Of a stretch of 10,574 nucleotides of DNA, positions 5,573-10,574 are shown piece after piece. The translations under genes and the position numbers were made by a program. The notes below the pieces were generated by a model. That model was not told where the DNA came from, did no database searches, and saw only the letters and a program-made list of their open reading frames with translations. The stretch is from Bacillota bacterium. GTDB lineage: Bacteria > Bacillota > Clostridia > Peptostreptococcales > Anaerovoracaceae. How positions within the stretch are numbered: position 1 is the stretch's first letter; every line of letters starts with the position of its first letter. The stretch spans positions 1 to 10,574 of the forward strand of contig JAQSXD010000102.1 in the NCBI GenBank assembly GCA_029266295.1. The letters run 5' to 3'.

Positions 5573-6331
5573 ATGAGATCTAAAAGAATCAGTGATATTG
5601 AAGATTATATTTACGAAAATAAAACGGTCACACTGGACCAACTTTGCAGAGTCTTCGATGTCTCTAAGAACACGATTCGTCGGGATTTAAAGGAAATTAT
5701 CTCAGGCGGAAATTTTAAGAAGATTTATGGTGGTATTACGGTTAAAGATAATAAGGATTTGCTGCCCTTCAGCGAAAGAAATATCAGTAACCTTGATGCT
5801 AAGAAAAAAATTGCGGCCAAGGCTGCAGATCTGGTTGAAGACAGCGACGTAATTTTCATCGATTCAGGGACTACCACAATCCATTTGATCGATTTTATCA
5901 AGGAAAAGAAGAACCTGACGATTATTACAAATAACCTTGAAGTAATGATTCGGGTGATTCCATACGAGAACATTAAGTTGATCTCCCTCTCAGGAGAACT
6001 CGACAGAAATACACTGTCCTTTACAGGAGATACGGCTTCGGCTGTTTTGAAGAGCTATAACATTTCCAAAGCATTTATGGCTTCCGCAGGGGTTTCTATT
6101 AATGGTGGCGTTACCAATTCATCTACTAAAGAGTATGACATTAAATCCACGGCAGTCAAACGAAGCAATTCGGTTTATCTGCTGACCAGTCAGGACAAAT
6201 TTAATCTTGTAGCGATTATGACTTATTGTACACTGGATAAACTGACCGGTATTATAACCGATGGACATCCGCCGCAGGAGATCCATGATTTCATGATAGA
6301 GCATGGTATGGATCTAATCATTGCACGGTAG
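5573..6331 (+). CDS. DeoR/GlpR-family transcriptional regulator
   Basis: This 252-aa protein is a typical DeoR-family sugar-metabolism regulator. The N-terminal winged helix-turn-helix includes LDQLCRVFDVSKNTIRRDLKEI at 21-42. The C-terminal effector domain, of ribose-5-phosphate isomerase-like fold, has DSGTTT (97-102), TNN (119-121) and SQDKF near 206-210. These proteins usually repress transcription and release DNA on binding a sugar phosphate. ATG 5573 is chosen because AAAGGAG (5560-5566) is 6 bases away; the ATG at 5549 in the same frame has no site and lies inside a dyad. The gene has its own promoter and two dyads suggesting autoregulation. B. subtilis IolR belongs to this family, and iolC/iolD lie about 1.6 kb away, so it may regulate inositol use. 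It could equally control a different sugar pathway; no substrate-specific residue settles it. Confidence 0.9.
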   Translation: MRSKRISDIEDYIYENKTVTLDQLCRVFDVSKNTIRRDLKEIISGGNFKKIYGGITVKDNKDLLPFSERNISNLDAKKKIAAKAADLVEDSDVIFIDSGTTTIHLIDFIKEKKNLTIITNNLEVMIRVIPYENIKLISLSGELDRNTLSFTGDTASAVLKSYNISKAFMASAGVSINGGVTNSSTKEYDIKSTAVKRSNSVYLLTSQDKFNLVAIMTYCTLDKLTGIITDGHPPQEIHDFMIEHGMDLIIAR

Positions 6332-6374
6332 GCGCTGAATCAAGAACGTTCTAATTAATAAGTGAAAAAAGAGG

Positions 6375-6401
6375 CGCTGCTCCCGAAGGAGCAGCGTTTT
6401 T
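6375..6401. terminator. Bidirectional intrinsic terminator
   Basis: CGCTGCTCC (6375-6383) pairs with GGAGCAGCG (6388-6396). On the plus strand TTTTT follows (6397-6401), terminating the DeoR gene. On the minus strand the loop is a stable C-TTCG-G tetraloop and the stem is followed by CCTCTTTTTT, terminating the MFS gene that converges from the right. Confidence 0.85.
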
Positions 6402-6412
6402 CGATTCTAAGT

Positions 6413-7642
6413 TCAATCTTTCAATCCGACACATGGAATGTTTGACTGGTTAAACCACCACCAGGCGGCTAATGAAGCAGAGGAGAGTGCGGTGACCAGC
6501 ACAGCCAGCCCCAATATGCCATCTCCCCAGGGAAGGGAAGCCAGTGACATTCCAATACTCCCAAGCACCATCCAGACGGTACTGATGATGGAGGCCGCCG
6601 AGCCAGTATCCCCCTGTTGCTGATTAAACAGCAAATTGGTGCTGAAGGGCCGGAGCATGGTGCAGGATAAAGACATGATGACGGTGGAGACCAGAAACAA
6701 AAACGGTGAGAGCCTGCCTGCAGTCATCATGATGACTCCGCCGATGGCAGCAATTCCAAAACAAAAACTACTAAAAAGCTTTTTATCAGCATTCCGAAGG
6801 AACTTGATATATATGGTCGGGCCCAATAGGGATATTAGGGCATTAAACGCAAAGAAATAGCTGTAATCCTGCTCACTTAGCCCAAAATATTCAACGTAGA
6901 TATACGATGATACCGCAATGTATCCCATGAATGGAATGGAAACCAAAGAGAAGATCAGCACCGGGATCATAAAGCTTTTGTTCTTAGACACGTGGATCAA
7001 TCGCCCCATAGAACCTATTAGCGTGCCTGTAAAGCGATCCTCTTCTTTCAATGTCTCCTGATAGAGTATCGTGAGCGTTAAATTCAAGATCCCGATGGCA
7101 GCAAGCGTCCAAAATGTGCCTTGCCAATTTACTATTTTAAGTAGTATGGCGCCAAGAACCGGTGCGAGCATAGGAGCAAGGCCTGCAAGCGTTTGAACAA
7201 CTGCAAGAACACCTTCTCTTTTTTTACCTGAATAACAGTCCTTCACCATTGCTACTGAGGATGCGGTGATTCCGCCAGAGCCGACTCCTTGGAAGATTCG
7301 GGCAAAGATCAGGAAGTAGATGTTCGTTGAAAGAGCGCAGGCAATACTGCTTACGATATAAAGGATACTTCCAATCAATATAATCGGTTTTCTGCCGTAC
7401 TTATCGCTCATTGGTCCCCAAAACAAAATTCCTGCGGCATAGCAGATAAAAAAAGCGCTCAGCGTGAGATTCGTAATAGCAGAGCTGCTGGTAAAATAAG
7501 TGTTCATTGTAGGCAGCGATGGCAGATAAAGGTCTGTAGATAGGGGAATGAACATATTCATCAGAACGATATAGGCAATCAGTCCTTTCTTGCCCAGATA
7601 TTTCTGAAATCCACGATGAGAGGATATTTCTGTCTGATTCAT
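6413..7642 (-). CDS. MFS efflux transporter, Bcr/CflA-type
   Basis: This 409-aa major facilitator protein with about 12 hydrophobic segments is probably a proton-driven exporter in the cytoplasmic membrane. Seen directly: STDLYLPSLP at 35-44 at the end of the first helix, resembling the DMYLPALP-type motif of Bcr/CflA proteins; motif A, GPMSDKYGRKP, at 76-86; FARIFQGVGSGG at 113-124; and the drug/H+ antiporter-like GLAPMLAPVLG at 154-164. The family includes bicyclomycin, chloramphenicol and sulfonamide exporters, but the substrate cannot be read from the sequence. The start at 7642 is preferred over the in-frame ATG at 7741 because the predicted transcription start near 7701 lies after 7741, and AAAGGA (7653-7658) precedes 7642. 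An inositol importer is less likely given these motifs. It has its own promoter and stands alone. Confidence 0.88.
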   Translation of the reverse strand: MNQTEISSHRGFQKYLGKKGLIAYIVLMNMFIPLSTDLYLPSLPTMNTYFTSSSAITNLTLSAFFICYAAGILFWGPMSDKYGRKPIILIGSILYIVSSIACALSTNIYFLIFARIFQGVGSGGITASSVAMVKDCYSGKKREGVLAVVQTLAGLAPMLAPVLGAILLKIVNWQGTFWTLAAIGILNLTLTILYQETLKEEDRFTGTLIGSMGRLIHVSKNKSFMIPVLIFSLVSIPFMGYIAVSSYIYVEYFGLSEQDYSYFFAFNALISLLGPTIYIKFLRNADKKLFSSFCFGIAAIGGVIMMTAGRLSPFLFLVSTVIMSLSCTMLRPFSTNLLFNQQQGDTGSAASIISTVWMVLGSIGMSLASLPWGDGILGLAVLVTALSSASLAAWWWFNQSNIPCVGLKD

Positions 7643-7707
7643 TATGATGTAATCCTTTCTATATATGTTGCAGCAAGAACGAAGAATTCCCTCAGAATTT
7701 AAAAACC

Positions 7708-7736
7708 AGTATAACATTATTTTCCTTATAGAGCAA
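7708..7736 (-). promoter_or_regulatory. Promoter of the MFS transporter gene
   Basis: On the minus strand, TTGCTC (7731-7736) and TATACT (7708-7713) are separated by 17 bases, and TGT directly before the -10 makes it an extended -10. Transcription would begin near 7701, giving a leader of about 58 bases before the start codon at 7642. Confidence 0.65.
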
Positions 7737-7781
7737 GTCACTGCTTGTTCTGTTTATTTTGTATGTCCGAGAATAAACAAG
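7731..7781. promoter_or_regulatory. Nested dyads at and upstream of the MFS promoter
   Basis: GAGCAAG (7731-7737) and CTTGTTC (7744-7750) form a dyad with one G:T position that covers the -35. TGTTTATT (7751-7758) and AATAAACA (7772-7779) form a perfect 8-bp dyad with a 13-base spacer just upstream. CTTGTT (7744-7749) also matches AACAAG (7776-7781). Such arrangements often bind regulators of efflux genes; no candidate regulator gene adjoins it. Confidence 0.4.
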
Positions 7782-7815
7782 AAAAAACAACTGCTTAGAC
7801 TGTAATCCAGGCTGC

Positions 7816-7861
7816 AAAAAACCAAAGAGAGACTGATGGCAACTTCAGTCTCTCTTTGGTT
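7816..7861 (-). terminator. Intrinsic terminator of the iol operon
   Basis: A perfect 17-bp stem (7820-7836 with 7845-7861) has an 8-base loop. Read on the minus strand the stem runs into a run of six T (complement of 7816-7821, partly in the stem). It sits about 45 bases downstream of the iolD stop, so iolD is the last gene of its transcript. Confidence 0.88.
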
Positions 7862-7905
7862 AACTATTTTATTTCAAATATTGGCAAGAGCATATCAGAA
7901 GATGC

Positions 7906-9834
7906 TTAATACATTCTCGCCTTTTTCAGATTAGCTTCTTTGTTCTGGTAGGCAGTGTTTACGCCTTCTTTTTCAGAAGTGCTTGCGATCCCTACATGCC
8001 ACCATGATTTGTAGCCTTCTGTCATTGTCTTTGGAAGAACTTTGATATCAATCAGAGTTGATACTGTCTGCTTCTTTGAATCCTCAAGAGCAGCTTTCAG
8101 CTCTGCAAGCGTTCTGACACTGTATGTCTTCACTCCATATCCTTCAGCAGATTTTGCAAAGTCGATCGGAATCAGACCGCCGCTCAGTCCCTGATCTTCT
8201 GTACGATATCTAAACTCTGTAGCAAGGCTTCCGATACCGTTTGACATCTGCAGGTTGTTGATACAGCCGAATCCGCAGTTATCAAAGAGAAGTACGTTGA
8301 TCTTTTTTCCTTCCTGCAGTGATGTGACGAGCTCTGTATGAAGCATCAGATAGCTTCCGTCTCCTGTCATTGCATATACTTCCTGGTTAGGAGAAGCGAT
8401 TTTCGCACCTAGAGATGCAGCTACTTCATAGCCCATGCAGGAATATCCGTATTCCATGTGATAAGAATATCTAGTATCTGTGGTCCACATTCTCTGCAGG
8501 CAACCTGGCAGACTTCCGGAAGCGCCAACAACGATGGAATCTTCAGGAATCATTTTTCTGATCAGGCAGAGTGCTGAAGTCTGAGTGATGGTTCCTCCGG
8601 TGAGCTCAACAAACTCTTCAACGGTTCTTGGGTCTCGGGCTTCAACAATTGGCTTAAAGTTATCATCATAAGCATATTTTGCAAAGAACTCCATCTGATG
8701 ATTCCAAGCGGCCCTCATTTCTTTGATTTCATTCTGATAGGCGGACTTATAGCCCTTTTCCTTCAGAGCAACTGTCAAAGCAGTCAGTGCAGCTTTTGCA
8801 TCTCCGACAGCCTTAATGCTGTCAGCCTTGTACGCATGGAATCTGGATGCATTGATGGAGATAAATTTCACATCAGGATTCTGGAAGAGTGACTTGGATC
8901 CGGTAGTGAAGTCAGAAAGCCTTGTTCCCACTGCGATGACCAGATCTGCAGTCTCAGCAAGGGTATTGGCTGCCAGATTTCCTGTTACACCGATACCGCC
9001 CAGGCAATATGGGGAGCTTGATTTGCAAGCGCTCTTTCCCGCCTGAGTTTCACCAAAAGGCACATGGAATGCCTCACAGAATTCTTCAAGGGCTTTTCCA
9101 GCTTCTGAATATCTAACACCGCCGCCGCAGATCACGATTGGGCGTTTGCTGCTTAGAATTGCTTCGATCACTTCTTCCATTTCCTCAGCAACAGGTGTAG
9201 GTCTTGTGATTTTATGCACACGTTTTTCAAAGAAATAATCGGGATACTCAAAGCTTTCACCCTGAACATCCTGAGGGATTGCAACACAAACCGCACCGGT
9301 TTCAGCGGGGTCTGTCAGCACTCTCATGGCGTTGATCATTGCACTCATCAGCTGCTCCGGTCTATTAACACGATCCCAATATTTCGTAACTGGTTTGAAC
9401 GCGTCATTTGTGGAGATGGATAGGCTTGTAGGTTGCTCGATCTGCTGAAGCACGGGATCAGGCTGTCTTGTTGCGAACACGTCTCCGGGAAGGAGAAGCA
9501 ATGGAATATTGTTTACTGTAGCTGTAGCTGCAGCGGTTACCATGTTTGCTGCACCGGGACCGATGGAGGACGCACAGGCAATGATCTTTCTGCGGTTATT
9601 CTGCTTAGCAAAGCCAGAAGCCACATGTGCCATACCCTGCTCGTTACGTCCTTGATATACTCTCAGCTGTCCTGGATTTTCATCCAGCGCTTGACCCAGA
9701 CCGCAGACGATACCGTGTCCGAAAATGGTGAATACACCTTCAACGAACTTGGTTTCAACACCGTCCATGCTGACATACTGATTGTCTAAAAATTTCACCA
9801 GGGCTTGCCCCATGGTCATCTTGGTTGTGTTCAT
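7906..9834 (-). CDS. iolD: 3D-(3,5/4)-trihydroxycyclohexane-1,2-dione hydrolase
   Basis: This 642-aa thiamine diphosphate-dependent enzyme hydrolyses the ring diketone intermediate to 5-deoxy-D-glucuronate in myo-inositol breakdown. It has the three-part architecture of the acetolactate synthase superfamily. The N-terminal pyrimidine-binding domain has the conserved Glu65 in GRNEQGMAH, the central domain includes VICGGGVRYSEAG near 234-246, and the C-terminal diphosphate/Mg2+ domain has GDGSYLMLHTELV from 491 and DN at 518-519. FDNCGFGCINNLQM (517-530) and the WWHVG near 611 are characteristic of IolD and separate it from acetolactate synthase. Length matches B. subtilis IolD (about 640 aa). 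No clear Shine-Dalgarno sequence precedes ATG 9834; Met6 or Met8 (MTMGQALVKFL) is closer to the usual family start but also lacks a site. It follows iolC by 57 bases and ends at a strong terminator. Confidence 0.95.
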   Translation of the reverse strand: MNTTKMTMGQALVKFLDNQYVSMDGVETKFVEGVFTIFGHGIVCGLGQALDENPGQLRVYQGRNEQGMAHVASGFAKQNNRRKIIACASSIGPGAANMVTAAATATVNNIPLLLLPGDVFATRQPDPVLQQIEQPTSLSISTNDAFKPVTKYWDRVNRPEQLMSAMINAMRVLTDPAETGAVCVAIPQDVQGESFEYPDYFFEKRVHKITRPTPVAEEMEEVIEAILSSKRPIVICGGGVRYSEAGKALEEFCEAFHVPFGETQAGKSACKSSSPYCLGGIGVTGNLAANTLAETADLVIAVGTRLSDFTTGSKSLFQNPDVKFISINASRFHAYKADSIKAVGDAKAALTALTVALKEKGYKSAYQNEIKEMRAAWNHQMEFFAKYAYDDNFKPIVEARDPRTVEEFVELTGGTITQTSALCLIRKMIPEDSIVVGASGSLPGCLQRMWTTDTRYSYHMEYGYSCMGYEVAASLGAKIASPNQEVYAMTGDGSYLMLHTELVTSLQEGKKINVLLFDNCGFGCINNLQMSNGIGSLATEFRYRTEDQGLSGGLIPIDFAKSAEGYGVKTYSVRTLAELKAALEDSKKQTVSTLIDIKVLPKTMTEGYKSWWHVGIASTSEKEGVNTAYQNKEANLKKARMY

Positions 9835-9891
9835 GGATATTTACAGGATTTTTAATTGAATTTTTAACCAAATCCTTAAGGATAAAATCAA
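9835..9891 (-). promoter_or_regulatory. iolC-iolD spacer with palindrome and no ribosome binding site
   Basis: This AT-rich spacer contains a perfect 12-bp palindrome, ATCCTTAAGGAT (9872-9883). Its AAGGAT half is the only Shine-Dalgarno-like sequence on the minus strand, about 37 bases from the iolD start. AGGATTT (9845-9851) can also pair with AAATCCT (9870-9876), which in RNA would involve that same element and bring it structurally nearer the start codon. Any regulatory meaning is inference. Confidence 0.4.
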
Positions 9892-10574
9892 TTAATCCGC
9901 TTTTGCAACCATATCGCCGTGTTCTTGTTTTGATTTTGTGATAAACTCTCTGATTACATCTAGAGTCGGCATATCTTCCGAGCAGGCATGGCTTGCAACC
10001 AGCAGTGAAGCAGAAGCGCTTCCCAGCTCAAGACAATCCTGCATTGGGAGACCTTCCAGCAAGCCAAACAGGAAGGCTGCGGCATATCCATCTCCGCCGC
10101 CGAAGGATTTCAGCGCTTTCACAGGAAACGGCTTGATGGAATACTTTTCGCCGTCATTGGTATATGCAGTAGAACCAGCTTTACCATGCTTGATTACAAC
10201 GACCTTTGCACCTTGACCGTGCCAATAGGCTGCTGTTTCAGCATCATTTCTGCCTGGTTCGATGAGCCGCTCCGTCAAATCATATTCTTCCCTGGAACCA
10301 AGGATTATATCACTTTGTCTTGCAACGATGGAATAGTAGATTGAGATTTCATCCTTGCTTCTCCAGTTATATTCTCTGTAGTCAATATCGAAAATAACAG
10401 GGGTATTTGTCTTCTTTGCAAGGGAAAGAGCGCGCAGCGCTGCTTCTCTCGATGGGCTTTCTGCCAGTGCTGTGCCTGAAAGCAGGAGCGCTTTACTGTT
10501 TTTAATATATGCTTCATCGATGTCGGAAACGTCCAGCTGAAGATCTGCGATATCGTTTCGATACATTAGAATGC
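9892..10574 (-). CDS. iolC: 5-dehydro-2-deoxygluconokinase, C-terminal part (cut by window edge)
   Basis: About 226 residues of a PfkB-family (ribokinase-like) kinase are present. The reading frame is open through the right edge (Ile-Leu before the first visible Met), so roughly 100 N-terminal residues lie outside. IolC phosphorylates 5-dehydro-2-deoxy-D-gluconate with ATP, giving the 6-phosphate that is then cleaved by the IolJ aldolase and, in B. subtilis, acts as the IolR inducer. Seen directly: ALLLSGTALAESPSREA, FDIDYREYNWRS (the IolC-like DxDYRxxxW segment), VVVIKHGKAGS, and the PfkB signature FGGGDGYAAAFLFGL with the catalytic Asp at about 10090-10092. Its position directly upstream of iolD matches the B. 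subtilis iolCD order and supports the IolC call over another sugar kinase. No frameshift is visible in the part present. Confidence 0.92.
   Translation of the reverse strand, partial: ILMYRNDIADLQLDVSDIDEAYIKNSKALLLSGTALAESPSREAALRALSLAKKTNTPVIFDIDYREYNWRSKDEISIYYSIVARQSDIILGSREEYDLTERLIEPGRNDAETAAYWHGQGAKVVVIKHGKAGSTAYTNDGEKYSIKPFPVKALKSFGGGDGYAAAFLFGLLEGLPMQDCLELGSASASLLVASHACSEDMPTLDVIREFITKSKQEHGDMVAKAD

Noticed and set aside
6413..7642. Inositol importer of the iol operon
   Set aside because: The gene is separated from iolD by a strong terminator, has its own promoter, and carries Bcr/CflA exporter-type motifs.
9433..9789. Plus-strand 118-codon Cys-rich frame inside iolD
   Set aside because: It lies wholly antisense to a highly conserved part of IolD including the catalytic Glu region; the cysteines are a by-product of reverse-frame codons.
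7906..9834. Acetolactate synthase
   Set aside because: The superfamily is right, but the FDNCGFGCINNLQM and WWHVG segments, the length and the iolC neighbour point to IolD.

Overview
The window reads like a chromosomal segment of a low-to-moderate GC, Gram-positive anaerobe, most likely in the Clostridia (Bacillota). The reasons are strong AAAGGAG/AAGGGG-type ribosome binding sites, a TTG start with a strong Shine-Dalgarno sequence, sigma-A-like promoters, Firmicute-type TopB and a DeoR/iol gene set. This placement is inference from style and gene content; no rRNA or other marker gene fixes the taxon. All recognisable genes look intact. No transposase, integrase, phage gene, CRISPR array or tRNA was seen.

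Layout: 1-250 is a non-coding block of repeated, structured DNA. It holds two composite hairpins with identical architecture and compensatory base changes, interleaved with a second repeated module. 251-410 is AT-rich with a short direct repeat. A tocopherol cyclase-like lipocalin-fold protein (411-1385, +) follows. Next comes a tight two-gene unit: a 60-aa two-helix membrane protein starting at TTG (1526-1708) and a Nudix hydrolase (1710-2291). A strong stem-loop separates this from the convergent topB (2420-4564, -), which encodes topoisomerase III. Divergent from topB is a YfcE/MJ0936-type metallophosphoesterase (4851-5378, +), preceded by possible tiny leader ORFs. A DeoR-family regulator (5573-6331, +) has its own clear promoter with inverted repeats over the start site and leader. 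It ends at a bidirectional terminator facing a Bcr/CflA-type MFS exporter (6413-7642, -), which has its own promoter and dyads. The right end carries part of a myo-inositol catabolic operon read leftward: iolC (partial, cut by the window edge) then iolD (7906-9834), ended by a 17-bp terminator hairpin.

How the genes fit together: IolD opens the ring of the trione intermediate of inositol breakdown, and IolC phosphorylates the later 5-dehydro-2-deoxygluconate. In Bacillus subtilis the DeoR-family repressor IolR senses the IolC product. The DeoR gene here, about 1.6 kb from iolD, is therefore a reasonable but unproven candidate for the local iol regulator. The MFS gene between them has its own promoter and looks like a drug or metabolite exporter rather than the inositol importer. 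The remaining genes look like unrelated single-function genes.

No obviously new multi-gene system is visible. The most unusual sequence is the covarying hairpin array at the left edge. Secondary points are the membrane miniprotein/Nudix pair, the leader ORFs before the phosphoesterase, and the missing Shine-Dalgarno sequence before iolD.
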